Origin: CAYHVK01 sp964360255
GTDB lineage: Bacteria > Bdellovibrionota > Bdellovibrionia > Bdellovibrionales > UBA1609
NCBI GenBank assembly: GCA_964360255.1
Contig: CAYHVK010000008.1
Coordinates: 1 to 64,000 of the forward strand
DNA length: 64,000 nucleotides
Direction of reading: 5' to 3'
The first letter of the stretch is position 1. Each line of letters opens with the position of its first letter. This document shows positions 26,301 to 35,952 of this stretch, piece after piece. A program made the position numbers and the translations under genes. Below the pieces are notes generated by a model. The model made no database searches. It saw only the letters and a program-made list of their open reading frames with translations, and was not told the DNA's origin.

Positions 26301-29300
26301 CGTTGGGGCGCCAGAAGATGGCGTAGTAAATGCTCCGCAAGTCATATTTGAAACGGCATCGGTAATTCCGACCCAGCCTTGATATGTTTTTGTTTGCGTA
26401 TCATAACGTACGAGTCGGTGATTGTAAGTGTCGGATATGTAGAGATACTTGCTCACTGAATTGTACCACGCTGCTCGCGGTTCCATTAAACCAGATTTAA
26501 CAGAGCGAGCAATGTAGCCATCATTTGAGCCCCAGTTAAATGCTCCGTCTTGGCCAATCCATGAAAGTATGGCCGCAACAGAGATGTTTAATGTTCCTTG
26601 TGTGAGTGATCCTAGAGAGTGAGTAAAAGTTAAGCTGCTGCTGGCAGTAGGGCCACGAGGCATAATATAAATTGGCGGTGCCACCGGGCTGCCGAGAAAG
26701 ATAGTTGTGTTTGTTGCGGCTGAGCCTGTACAAGTCGACGATGTTGAGAAGTAACCTGCCGGTAAGCCACCAAAATTTATTTGGACGTTATTAAGAGCTC
26801 CACTATTATTGTTGTAATAATCTTTTAGCTCTATGGTGACAGCTCCAGAGCAAGAGTGAGTTGTGAGTGCTGTCGAAGCCATGCTCGCCGCAATCTTCAC
26901 TGGTGGTCCTGGGAATACAGTCATTGTCGGCTGCTGAGTAATCAGAGTGCCGTTAGCAGTGGCCCGAACATTTGTAGCGCTACCAGCTACATTGCCTTTA
27001 AATGTTGCCTCGTAATTACCGCTGCTGGCAGGTGTCTCTGTGAATGAATCAAATGTAATGGTTGAAACACCACCACTATGACTGCCGACAACGGTTGCGC
27101 CAGAAATAGGATTATTGTTTAAATCCCGCACATGAACTGTTGCTGTAACAGTTGTAATATTATCAGCCGCAACCGTGCTTTGACTGAGTGTTAATGTTGA
27201 TACGGCTGCACTTACGGCCCCTGGTAAAACCTGAACGGTTGTGGTGGTGACAGAAGTGAAGCCGCCAAAATAAGTCGTTGTTGCAGAAATTGTAGCCGCT
27301 GTACCAGCGACAACACCAGTGAAGTCAGCTGTATAAGTTCCGCTGCCAATATACTGAATATTTGAGAATGTACCAGTTGAAGAGCCGCTAGTAATTGTGA
27401 ATGTCGGACTCAGTAAGTTCGAGCTCATCTGCACGCCATTCTGATAGCCCACAAGTGTTAACTGAACCGCTGAACCAGATTGAGTCGAAGAGGCGCTGCG
27501 AGTGATTGTCGCTGTGATTGAGTCAGTAACGGCACTAATAGTCATTGGTGTTGGCGTGTAAGTCGTACCAAATCCGCGACGAGCCACCACTTGGATTTTA
27601 TAAGTGCCAGGATTTGTAATTGGACAACCTGTAAATGTATGACTTGTTTGGTTGGCTGCTTTTGTAACTGTCGAGCAGCGGACACTATCATCGCTATTTA
27701 AAATTGTAACATCATAAGATGTTTCGTTGGATGAGTCTGTCCAATTGGCTGTGATCGTTGTGTCGTTGCGGAGTTCATTGTCAGCGAGCGCATCTGTCGT
27801 GCCCGTGGCTCCAGTAATTGTAAAGGCTCCCGGAAGAACCGTATCTATATCCCAAGTGTAGCTCGCAGTTTGTGTAAGCCCAACCTTATCAATCGCTTTA
27901 ACTGTGAATGTATGATTGCCATCGGCAACACCCGTGTAAGCCATGCTTGTCACTGAATCGCAGGCGACAAATGACCCGGCATCAAGTTTACATTGAACGG
28001 CATTGATTCCTGAAATTGTATCTGCGCCAGCAAAAGTAAAATTGGCAGCAGAAGAAATCGATTGAGCTGATGGATTTGCCGAAATATTAATTGTAGGTGC
28101 AGATAAATCTGTTCGGAAAACATAAAGACTGTTTGTTGCAGATTGTACGTTACCGGCTACATCGCGAGCAGAAACCTCAGCATTGTAGAGTGTGTTATCA
28201 GCTAAAGTTGAGCAACCTGTTGTTGAGTAGTCATGCGAAAGAACGCCTGAAGCTTTTGTTTGAAGGGCACACATGACTGTAATGCCATCTATGGCAATGA
28301 CTCGGACTAAATAATTATCGACCCCAGTTGAAACTGTCCATGAAACGGTTGGAAGAGATGTGCCGCTAAACTGATCGGCCGTTGTGTCTTGCGATCCGCT
28401 AAGGCCTGAAATGTTAAACACGCCTGGTGGTGATAATTTAACTGTAAAGTCGAAAGCGTTGTTCGTAGCTGTACGCGTATTTTGTGCATCATCACGTGAA
28501 GTCACATAAAGTTTATAAGCCGTTGCATCTACAAGGTTGCAACCAGCAAATGTGTAAGTGATGCCAGCAGTTGTGCTGAGTGTACAAATTGTGACTGTTC
28601 CGGCCGAGTTTTTAATTTCGACATCGTATGAAGTGGCACCTGTAGATGTTGCCCAATTCGCTGTCGGAACTAAAGTCGTACCGAGGTAAATATCAGGTGT
28701 GATGTCGCCACTACCAGTTAAACCGGTGATGTTAAATGTATCTGGGGCTAATGTGTCTAAGATAATTGTATCTGAAGATGTGTTTTCATTAACGTTGTTG
28801 GCCACATTAGCTGTCCATATATAAACACGCTTAGTGGCATCAGTGCTTGAGAGTGTAAATGTGGTTGGTCGGGTTGTATACCAACCGCTTGAAGGCCCGC
28901 TGCCGCCAGTGCACGTCGATGTACCGAGGTTGGGTTTGACGGATTGAGTTTCACTTAAACACCAGCGAACGGCCCCTGTGTCGCCAGTGATAGCCACATT
29001 AATAGCTGTTGTGCGCGCATAAGTTGTTAAGCCAGTTACGCTGTGAGAAATATCAATCACAGGGTCTACTGGTGGAGTGGTTGAAAGATCAATTGTCGCA
29101 CTACCGGCCGCAGAAATATTCATGGCTGGGTCACGTAAGAAAACATAAACTTTGCGTGAGCCTGTGGCACCCAATGAAACTGAAGTCGGACGACTGAGAA
29201 GCCAGCATGTACTTGAAGTTGAAGGTGTTGCTGGTGCTGGGTTGGCTGCATCATCAACAAGCGCACACCAGGCCGTAGCGCCAGTGTCATTTGTAATGGT

Positions 29301-32300
29301 CATATTCACGTTGTTCTGATTCGTTTCTGAAGCGGACAATGTATTTGGATCCGCTAATGCAACAGTCGGTGCGCCCGGAGCATTTTCTATTAAATTAATC
29401 GTTGCAGAGCTTTGGTTCGTGTTTGTATTATTCGCGCCATCAGCCACCCAGATATAAACTGTTTTTAGGTTATCGCCTGCGTTCACATCGAATGTCGAGG
29501 GCATAGAGTCGTACCAGCCCGAGCTCGGGCCGGCTCCACCAGTACAAGTCACAGTGCCGTTAGCAGGCTGTGTGCTTTGAGTTTGTGATATACACCATCT
29601 GACGGCGCCAGCAGGATTATTAATCGAGATAGAAACTGTTCTATTGTTTGTATAGAAGCGCGAGCCGGTCACAGAATCGGCGAGCACAATGGCCGGATCA
29701 CTCGGAGCTGTTAATGAGTAAGCAATAGAAGCTAAAGCCGGGGCTAACGAAATGTTATGGGCAATATCTTTTGTGTAAACATAAACGCGGCGGTTGCCGA
29801 CGGCACCAAGAGCTTGAGTGGTCGGGCGCGTGCCAACCCAGCAGCCATTACTAAAGAGCGGAGTGGCAGGAGCTGCTGTCGCAGCCGCTTGTTCAATCGT
29901 ACACCAAGCTGTGGCATCAGTGTCTGAAGTAATTGAAAGATCTGCTGTGCTTTGATTTGTAAAAGCCGTACTGGCCGTATTTGGATCAGATAAAGCCACG
30001 TTCGGAATCGAAGGCGCCGCTGTATCTAAAGTAATAGTGTCTGTAACGGTACCAGCTGAAACCGCATTGCCAATGTTAGCTGTCCATAAATAAACTGTTT
30101 TAAGAGCATCCGAGCTTGAAATATTAAATGTAGTGGGGCGAGCTGTATGCCAGCCATTTGTTGCCCCTTGTCCACCTACGCAAGTCGATGTGCCTAGCGC
30201 CGGTGCTGTAGTTTGAGTTTCAGAAAGACACCATTTAGTAGCGTCGGTGTCACCTGTGATGTTTACGGCTGTCGCGAGTTGACGAATGTGAGTGGCTGAA
30301 GACGTCGTTGCATCAGTTAATGCTAAGCTGGCATCAGCTGGTGGAGCCGTTGAGTAACTAATTGAAGTTGTGCCCGCAGTTGTAGAAACGAGATAAGCGC
30401 GGTCACGAGTGTAAACGTAAACCGCACGTGAACCAGTGGCGCCTAAAACTTGAGTTGTAGGTTTTGTCGTATTGAAGCAAGCATTATTATAAAGCGGAGC
30501 GGACGGGGCGGCAGAGGCACCTGCCTGCTCGATCACACACCAAGCTAAACCATCAGCTGTTGCGCCGATATTAAGGTTCACAGTGCTTTGGTTTGTATTC
30601 GTACTCGAATTCGTATTCGGATCTGTCATTGTAACAGAGGCAGCCGCCGGAGGAGTCGTATCAAGAGTGATAGTGGCTGAGCTGGCATTGCCATTCACGT
30701 TATTAGCAACATCGGCTGTCCAAACATAAACACGTTTTAAAGCTTCACCAGCAGAAAGTGCAAAAGCTGTAGGGCGAGCTGTGTACCAGCCGTTTGATCC
30801 ACCAGCGCCGCCAGTGCAAGAAGCAGTACCTAAAGAAGGCTTGGTGGTTTGCGTTTCTGAAATACACCATTTCGTAGCACCAGTGTCGTTAGTGATAGAA
30901 ACATTTAAGCTCTGAGTGCGAGCGTAATCAGATAACCCTGTTGTTGCATGAGTTAAAGTAACAGTCGGGTCATTGGGCGGAGTGATGGAGTAATTAATTG
31001 AAGCTGAGCCAGCTGAGCCAATGTTGCCGGCTAAATCGCTTGTGAAAACATAAACAGTGCGTGAGCCAGTGGCATCAATTAACTGAGTCACTGGACGAGT
31101 GGATCTCCAGCAAGAATCATTGCTGGCCGGAGTTGATGGAGCTGCAGCCGCTGCGGCTTGAATAATTGGACACCAGCGAACAGCATCTGTATCGGCTGTA
31201 ATACTCAAATCAACTAAGAATTGGTTGGTTTGAGTTGTCGAACCTGTGTTCGGATCTGTCATTGAAATCGTCGGTGTTGCCGGAGGATTCTGATCGACAG
31301 TGATTGTACCTGTCGAGACGTTTGCGTTTGTATTATTGGCGTTATCTGTCACCCAGATATAAACAGTTTTTAAAGTGTTACCTGAAGTTAATGTGAATGT
31401 ACTTGGTAAAGATGTATACCAACCATTGTCAGTGCCCACTCCACCAGTACAAGTCGCGCTACCGTTAGCAGGGCGAGTTGTCTGCGTCTCACTCAAACAC
31501 CATTTCACTGTACCAGTTGGTGAAGTGATTGATGTTGTGACTAAAAGATCTTTTGTTAAAGTCGTCGAGCCCGTTGAAGAGTTCGATAAAATAAGAACCG
31601 GGTCTGTCGGTGGAGTTGTCGTATAGTTAATTTGCGTTACACCAGCAGCCGGAGATACGTTACGAGCATCGTCTTGTGTGTAAACGAACACGCGACGAAC
31701 ACCAGTGGCACCAAGGGCAACTGTAGTCGGGCGAGTGCCGACCCAGCAACCTGCATTCCATGCCGGTTGAGACGGAGCTGCCGCTGCAAAACTTTGTTCA
31801 ATTAAACACCAGCGAGTGGCATCTGTATCAAACTGAATACTGAGATCTACAGGAGTTTGGTTTGTTACAGAAGTCGATGAGGTCGTAGGATCTGACAATG
31901 TAACAAATGGAACTGATGATGGTAATGTATCGAGAGTGATTGTGTCTGTTACAGCTGCTGCTGAGGTATTATTAGCTATATCGGCTGTCCATATATAGAC
32001 AGTTTTAAGGCCATCACCTGAACTTACATTGAATGTCGTTGGGCGAGTTGTGTACCAACCATTAGAAGAGCCTTGGCCACCTAAACAGTTTGAGGTGCCT
32101 AAAGAAGGCTGAGTTGATTGCGTTTCAGAGAGACACCATTTTGTCGCGCCGGTATCGCTGGTAATACTCACCGCAACCGCGACTTGTCTAATATATGCAG
32201 CTGAAGAAGTTGTTGCGTCAGTTAATGCTAATGCAGGAGTCGTGGCGGCCGACGTTGAGTAAGTCATGTTGGCAATGCCAGCAGCTGCAGAAATATTATA

Positions 32301-35216
32301 AGCGCGATCTCTGAGGTAGCCATAAACGCGGCGGTTGCCAGTGGCGCCAAGAGTAATATTGTTTGGCTTAGAGGTCGTCCAGCAGCCATTGCTCCAGAGT
32401 GGTTGAGCGGGTGCAGCCGTAGCAGCAGCTTGTTCGAGCATACACCAAGCAGTTACATCTGCGTCTTCACCAGCAATAGTGAGATTAACAGTGGCCGAGT
32501 TTGTATTTGTCGTTGAGCCTGTATTCGGATCAGCCATGCTGAGAGTCGCATTGCCTGGAATCACGCCATCACGAGTGATGCTCGCTGATGAAGGATTGTT
32601 GTTCACGGAATTGGCTGCATTCGCCGTCCAAACATAAAGACGTTTTAAACCATCGCCAGCAGATAAGCTCCAAGTTGAAGGCTTAGATGTAGACCAACCA
32701 TTTGAGCCACCTAAGCCGCCAGTACAAGTTGATGTGCCAAGATTTGGACGCGTAGTTTGTGTTTCGCTCACGCACCAGCGAACCGCTGTTGCATCATTGC
32801 CAATACTTAATTGTGTCGAAGCTTGAGTGGCATAATTTGTTAACGTCGTATTAATATCTGCTAATACCACTGTTGGATCTGAAGGCACATTTGTATCGTA
32901 CTCAATATCACCATAACCAGCTGTACCGACGTTACCAGCTTCGTCGCGTGTATAAACATAAACGCGGCGTTCACCAGATTGATCTAAAACTATATTAGTA
33001 GGTCGAGAGACCACCCAGCAAACATCTGTTAATGCAGGCGTAGCAGGTGTTGGAGCCGTAGTGTCCGCAACAATTCGGCACCAACGGTAAGCGTCTGTAT
33101 CGCCAGTAATTGTCAGCGTCGGAATAATTTGATTCGTCGTTGTCGTCGAGCCAGAATTCGGATCACTCACAGCCACGGTTGGAGTTGCGGGTGGAGTTAA
33201 ATCTAAAGTGATTTGGGTCGACGAACTGACATTGTTCACGTTGTTCGCGCCATCAGCGACCCAGAAGTAAACAGTCTTAAGGCCATCGCCATTTGATAGA
33301 GCAAAAGTCGTCGGAGAAGCCGTGTGCCATCCAGAAGAGGGGCCTACGCCGCCGGTGCAAGTATCTGTACCTGTGGCGGGAGCTGTCGTTTGCGTTTCGC
33401 TAACGCACCAACGGATTGAGCCAGTCGGCGAGTTAATTGAAAGATTCACTGTTTGGTTTTTAGCAAGAGTTGTTGAGTTCGTTTCTGGATCACGAATCAC
33501 GCCCACCGGGCTTGATGGTGGAGTCGTCGTATAAGTAATTTGCGCCACAGCCGGAGCTGGCGATACGTTCTCTGCAATATCTTTTGTGTAAATATAAACA
33601 CGGCGTGAACCTGTTGCACCTAACAATTGACTTGTTGGACGTGGAGTGGCCCAGCATCCATCATTCCAGGCTGGTAATGACGGTGGAGCGGCATTGGCGG
33701 CGCGTTCATAACGACACCAGCGAATAGCATCGGTATCACTGGTAATAGAAAGATTCACCGTCGATTGATTTGTAAAGTTCGGCAGACCCGTATTTGGATC
33801 TGTTAAATCGGCAAGTGGAATTGCCGGAGCCACCGTATCAACTGTAATTGAGCGGCTCACTACATTTGAGTTTGTATTTAATAATGAGTTGGCAACCCAA
33901 ACGTAAATTGTTTTAAGTCCGTCGCCGCCAGATAAGAGCATTGATGTTGGGCGAGTCGAAGACCAACCATTGAGCGGGCCAATACCGCCGACGCAAGCTT
34001 GAGTTGAATTCGCTGGGCGTGCGGATTGAGTTTCGCTCACGCACCATTTGACTGCGGCTGTATCGTTACCAATCGTTAAGTTCACTGTGCCAGAGCGTGA
34101 GTAAACTTGTGATGATGTGTTCTGATCGCTAACCGTAAATGTCGGATCAGCAATGGCAAGGGTTGTGTAGTTAATATAGTTCGAGCCGTAATTAGAACTG
34201 ATGTTGCCAGCTAAATCTTTGGTCCAAACATAAGTTTGATTTAAACCTAAATTCGACATTAATACCGTGGCTGGTTTTGTCGGGCTCCAACATGAAGATG
34301 TGCGGGTCGGTGCTGCCGGAGTCGCATCCGCCGCCATTTGTGTCACGATACACCAATAAGAAGCGTCGCCGTCATTACTGATAGTTAAATTTACGGTTGA
34401 AGAAGCTGTATCAGTTGTTGAGCCTGAGCCTTGATCGGCCAGAGTCACAACCGGAATACTAGGAATCACTGTATCTAAGTAAATAGAAGCATTCGAAGGA
34501 TTCAAGCTCACTTGTTGGAACTGATCAGCCACCCATATATAAAGTGTTTTAACGCCGTTCGTACTTGTTAATGTATGACTTGTTGGTTTCGACAAGAACC
34601 AACCATTCGACGGGCCTGTGCCAGGACAAGCTACATTGCCATCGGCCGGTCGTGTGTTTTGCGTTTCAGATAAGCACCATTTGATAGCCGTTGATACATC
34701 GATAATCGATACATCTACTAAAGTTTGTTGTGCATAGGCGGTACTTAAGGTGATGGGATCTTTTAAGGTCATTGTTGGTGTGTCAGGATAACTTCGTGTT
34801 TCAAGGTTAAAAGTCACCTGACTGCTGCCGGTAAGGCTTGCGACAATTTGGATTTGTGCATTTGAAGTGTTAGGTGCAAGAGCCGATGTGCGGGCATAGC
34901 CTGAAGAGTCTGTAAGAACTGTTGAATTCACAACTGTGGCTGAGTAAACACCAGAGCTTGAGAAGCTCACCGGAATTGAAGCAATACCAACTCCGCCGCT
35001 AGTCACTCGCACAACTATAGGCTGGGCCCAAGAAGCATTTGGAGTTGTAATTTGTCCGTCACCAGAAATTTTGGTAAGAGTAACACCTAAAATATCGCCG
35101 CTCGATAACTCTTGCGAACTCGAAGATCCGCCGCTGCACCCAGCAATAAATGCTAGCGCAGAAATGGTGCCTATTAAAATTTTTAAACGTCCAACAATGT
35201 GACGCAAAGTTTTCAT
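23376..35216 (-). CDS. Giant modular lipoprotein (3946 residues): alternating Ig-like modules and C-terminal NHL repeats
   Basis: A lipoprotein signal ends at Cys27 (IAGC). A Big_1-like domain covers about 43-140. About 19 modules of ~106 residues follow to near residue 2160, in two types that alternate strictly: type A (10 copies) has WCxSETQ and a second cysteine, type B (9 copies) has WCxxE/Q and a later CW. Then come fibronectin-like and HYR/invasin-like domains (about 2160-2880). The last 1060 residues hold about 12 NHL-like repeats (NNRIxRYxxxTGxxxGWxGR) with cysteine loops such as TPGWCxGG. It is likely a surface adhesin or sensor. The 3' end overlaps a facing gene by 14 bases. Confidence 0.88.
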   Translation of the reverse strand: MKTLRHIVGRLKILIGTISALAFIAGCSGGSSSSQELSSGDILGVTLTKISGDGQITTPNASWAQPIVVRVTSGGVGIASIPVSFSSSGVYSATVVNSTVLTDSSGYARTSALAPNTSNAQIQIVASLTGSSQVTFNLETRSYPDTPTMTLKDPITLSTAYAQQTLVDVSIIDVSTAIKWCLSETQNTRPADGNVACPGTGPSNGWFLSKPTSHTLTSTNGVKTLYIWVADQFQQVSLNPSNASIYLDTVIPSIPVVTLADQGSGSTTDTASSTVNLTISNDGDASYWCIVTQMAADATPAAPTRTSSCWSPTKPATVLMSNLGLNQTYVWTKDLAGNISSNYGSNYINYTTLAIADPTFTVSDQNTSSQVYSRSGTVNLTIGNDTAAVKWCVSETQSARPANSTQACVGGIGPLNGWSSTRPTSMLLSGGDGLKTIYVWVANSLLNTNSNVVSRSITVDTVAPAIPLADLTDPNTGLPNFTNQSTVNLSITSDTDAIRWCRYERAANAAPPSLPAWNDGCWATPRPTSQLLGATGSRRVYIYTKDIAENVSPAPAVAQITYTTTPPSSPVGVIRDPETNSTTLAKNQTVNLSINSPTGSIRWCVSETQTTAPATGTDTCTGGVGPSSGWHTASPTTFALSNGDGLKTVYFWVADGANNVNNVSSSTQITLDLTPPATPTVAVSDPNSGSTTTTNQIIPTLTITGDTDAYRWCRIVADTTAPTPATPALTDVCWVVSRPTNIVLDQSGERRVYVYTRDEAGNVGTAGYGDIEYDTNVPSDPTVVLADINTTLTNYATQASTQLSIGNDATAVRWCVSETQTTRPNLGTSTCTGGLGGSNGWSTSKPSTWSLSAGDGLKRLYVWTANAANSVNNNPSSASITRDGVIPGNATLSMADPNTGSTTNTNSATVNLTIAGEDADVTAWCMLEQAAATAAPAQPLWSNGCWTTSKPNNITLGATGNRRVYGYLRDRAYNISAAAGIANMTYSTSAATTPALALTDATTSSAAYIRQVAVAVSITSDTGATKWCLSETQSTQPSLGTSNCLGGQGSSNGWYTTRPTTFNVSSGDGLKTVYIWTADIANNTSAAAVTDTITLDTLPSSVPFVTLSDPTTSSTSVTNQTPVDLSIQFDTDATRWCLIEQSFAAAAPSQPAWNAGCWVGTRPTTVALGATGVRRVFVYTQDDARNVSPAAGVTQINYTTTPPTDPVLILSNSSTGSTTLTKDLLVTTSITSPTGTVKWCLSETQTTRPANGSATCTGGVGTDNGWYTSLPSTFTLTSGNTLKTVYIWVTDNANNTNANVSTGTITVDQNPPATPTISMTDPNTGSTTQTNQFLVDLSITADTDAVRWCPIIQAAAAAAPSTPASNDSCWRSTRPVTQLIDATGSRTVYVFTSDLAGNIGSAGSASINYSITPPNDPTVTLTHATTGLSDYARTQSLNVSITNDTGATKWCISETQTTKPSLGTASCTGGAGGSNGWYTARPTAFALSAGEALKRVYVWTADVANNVNGNASSATITLDTTPPAAASVTMTDPNTNSSTNTNQSTVNLNIGATADGLAWCVIEQAGASAAPSAPLYNNACFNTTKPTTQVLGATGSRAVYVYTRDRAYLVSTTAGTTSISYSTAPPADASLALTDATTSSATHIRQLATAVNITGDTDATKWCLSETQTTAPALGTSTCVGGQGATNGWHTARPTTFNISSSDALKTVYLWTANIGNAVSAGTVTDTITLDTAAPSIPNVALSDPNTASTAFTNQSTADLSITSDTDATAWCTIEQAAATAAPATPLFSNGCWVGTRPTTQALGAVGNRRVYVYTKDIAHNISLAPALASIAYSLTAPSDPAIVLADSVTGSRFYTNNRTVSISINNPAGAVRWCISQTQSTQPANGTVTCTGGAGPSSGWYDSMPSTFDVNAGDNLKTVYIWVADGANNTNTNQSSATINLIENAPGAPTVALADPNTLSASETNQNNVNMTITNDTGATAWCALVDDAANPAPATPSTSSTCWLLSRPTSVSLGATGSRKVYVFLRDPAMNISAAGSATIDLSTTPPVDPVIDISHSVTGLTTYARTTAINVAITGDTGAVRWCLSETQSVKPNLGTSTCTGGSGPSSGWYTTRPTTFTLSSTDATKRVYIWTANVANNVNENTSSDTIILDTLAPDTFNITGLTGSGDITPDIYLGTTLVPTANWATSTGATSYDVEIKNSAGTVTICTLSTTAGITYTFAGCNLVDATAYKLYVTSRDDAQNTRTATNNAFDFTVKLSPPGVFNISGLSGSQDTTADQFSGTSLPTVSWTVSTGVDNYLVRVIAIDGITVMCALQTKASGVLSHDYSTTGCSTLADNTLYNAEVSARDVAGNVQSATNSLYVFRTDLSAPTINISANPSAQSISSAANFTFAGADTISGINAVQCKLDAGSFVACDSVTSMAYTGVADGNHTFTVKAIDKVGLTQTASYTWDIDTVLPGAFTITGATGTTDALADNELRNDTTITANWTDSSNETSYDVTILNSDDSVRCSTVTKAANQTSHTFTGCPITNPGTYKIQVVARRGFGTTYTPTPMTISAVTDSITATITRSASSTQSGSAVQLTLVGYQNGVQMSSNLLSPTFTITSGSSTGTFSNIQYIGSGTYTADFTGVVAGTAATISATTTYFGGFTSVTTTTVQVLPGAVSAAVSTLTLSQSTVAADNITTVTATVHVRDLNNNPISGATVVGSHSGGVSTITFDSFTETPASSGNYEATFKGNVAGSATNVRATANGTLITQQPTMTVFPGPPVKIAASMASTALTTHSCSGAVTIELKDYYNNNSGALNNVQINFGGLPAGYFSTSSTCTGSAATNTTIFLGSPVAPPIYIMPRGPTASSSLTFTHSLGSLTQGTLNISVAAILSWIGQDGAFNWGSNDGYIARSVKSGLMEPRAAWYNSVSKYLYISDTYNHRLVRYDTQTKTYQGWVGITDAVSNMTCGAFTTPSSGAPTPGWCTGGTSPRSPATGLTNWDGMLNTPASITGDGTYLYVLDVGNNRIVRYLESTGEFKGWYGRAGAAGFIPSSCASGSAAINTATPDWCYGGRSISRATAPANSTNWDGIFSLSFNSNISSYYDPTAAAQLLILNETSSNRIVRMKITSTNITWEGWAGRTNAVAGMTNGYNTTGCDTPLSSGDATPGWCKGGTSQAAFNGGAPGGCTNPTNCFSSQTPVTNYDNWFNAPVGLAIIPGATSLAYFMDTTNGRLVRFNLNTGQTAAWAGRMIRDPGYQGTGGLNCTALTGADTGWCVGGVPQYTNYRYYTGTGTSYSPNGDNRPGLTRSVYSIDTDGTYLYQTFSDHRIIRFDPANTTPLTSFDWIGRVNTSPSSGATGCSTTSSGFATPGWCIGGSSQSGAYDGQFNAPYQFALDLVSTPKKIYTADIFNSKIQINDLDTGESLGWIGSKPNSPTTWATTFTEQVLGAIGLRNDDLGFGAGSLTNSNTNAFAVASFISGVLKDGSYLYVSDTANNRIKRYDAENGTFAGWYGKVTTTPTSDDDCTGISAGGLTPKWCYGGTPAGQQASQASINQGTGEMREPRDLAADSNYLYIAESTRHRVLRITKSGAAFFGWIGYTGASVAGMSGFDSAGTLQCESVGTSTYTDAFCSGGQHTNANVDGAMNNPRGLALDATNKRLYVADTGNNRISMYSTTNDSPSPGDRAGKFLGWIGRANGSATGGSGPTVSPAQNASCTGMNANSSTTYWCLGAGGKAANAATTMPTASLFMGFISPQGVAYSGGYIYVADTGAHRIHKFDSTSGVYQGWIGRTNGSKPTVLGPSVGAGPTLATDCAPAGPAVGTYAVSAWCLGGGSQASGGTVFDNAFNAPVGVWVDPNSNFMYVVDAGNHRVTKHNKVTGAFVGWRGMVSVQPTGGDANCAATLANSVTPGWCTGGASQAAMPMGAFNDPTAITGDTNFIYVTDSSNSRIQAIPK

Positions 35217-35393
35217 CCTTACTTTTGTGAACTCAACTTAAATTAATTAAAGAATTCACACCTAACTTATCGGATGAACTGGATTCCTTTCTTTAAAATA
35301 TCCGAGAATCTGCGTAGTCCTGGACCATTTTGAGGCAAGTCATAGGTCATGGGTGTATTGTTGTGAGACATTATTCTAAGTGTTGCCGCGAAC

Positions 35394-35912
35394 TTACTTA
35401 ACAAACTCCAAGTAACGCTTGAGTTCGTTGATGCTCTCTTGCACGTCTTCGATAGCGCGGTGATTGGCCGTTTTCTTGGCATAGCTGATTTGAAACATAT
35501 TGTTAAAAATAATTTTAAACGAAGTCACATCCACCATTCGATAGTGGAGTCTTTCAGCGAAACGTTTGAAGTACTTATTCACAAAAAGCCGGTCTTGGCC
35601 AATTGAATTGCCGGCTAAGATAATACGATCTTTAGGTTCAAAATTTTTAGTTATTAAAGCAAGAAGATCGTTTTCAACATCCGCCGGATCTTTACCGTCC
35701 GGAATCAATGCCGTCAGGCCAGAAGCGGCATGAGTTTTTTTATTCCAGTCATCCATACGATCAATGTATTCTTGCGGCTGGCGAACAATGCTGTGGTAGG
35801 TGTCGAGAGTTTCAAGTTTGTTGTCGGTTATAATGGCGGCCACTTCGATCACGACCTCTTTGTCCACATCGAGGCCTGTCATTTCCATGTCTAGCCAGAA
35901 AAATTTCATCAT
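35394..35912 (-). CDS. orn: Oligoribonuclease Orn
   Basis: This 172-residue protein has the DEDDh exonuclease motifs: WLDMEMTGLD near the start, LAGNSIGQDRLF in the middle, and HRAIEDVQESI with the catalytic histidine and aspartate. Orn degrades two-nucleotide RNA and pGpG, completing RNA and cyclic-di-GMP turnover. It lies between the giant lipoprotein gene and a membrane protein gene. Either of two adjacent ATG codons may be the start. Confidence 0.95.
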   Translation of the reverse strand: MMKFFWLDMEMTGLDVDKEVVIEVAAIITDNKLETLDTYHSIVRQPQEYIDRMDDWNKKTHAASGLTALIPDGKDPADVENDLLALITKNFEPKDRIILAGNSIGQDRLFVNKYFKRFAERLHYRMVDVTSFKIIFNNMFQISYAKKTANHRAIEDVQESINELKRYLEFVK

Positions 35913-35952
35913 TGAAATAAACTAGCTAAAGAGATCTGGGATGTCTACGTTC

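Noticed and set aside
28740..34790. CRISPR array or tandem DNA repeats
   Set aside because: The 636-base periodicity is protein-coding in one open frame, with diverged modules. There are no short direct repeats with unique spacers.
35267..35482. 71-codon reverse-strand frame overlapping orn
   Set aside because: It overlaps the 3' end of orn in another phase and lacks a ribosome site.
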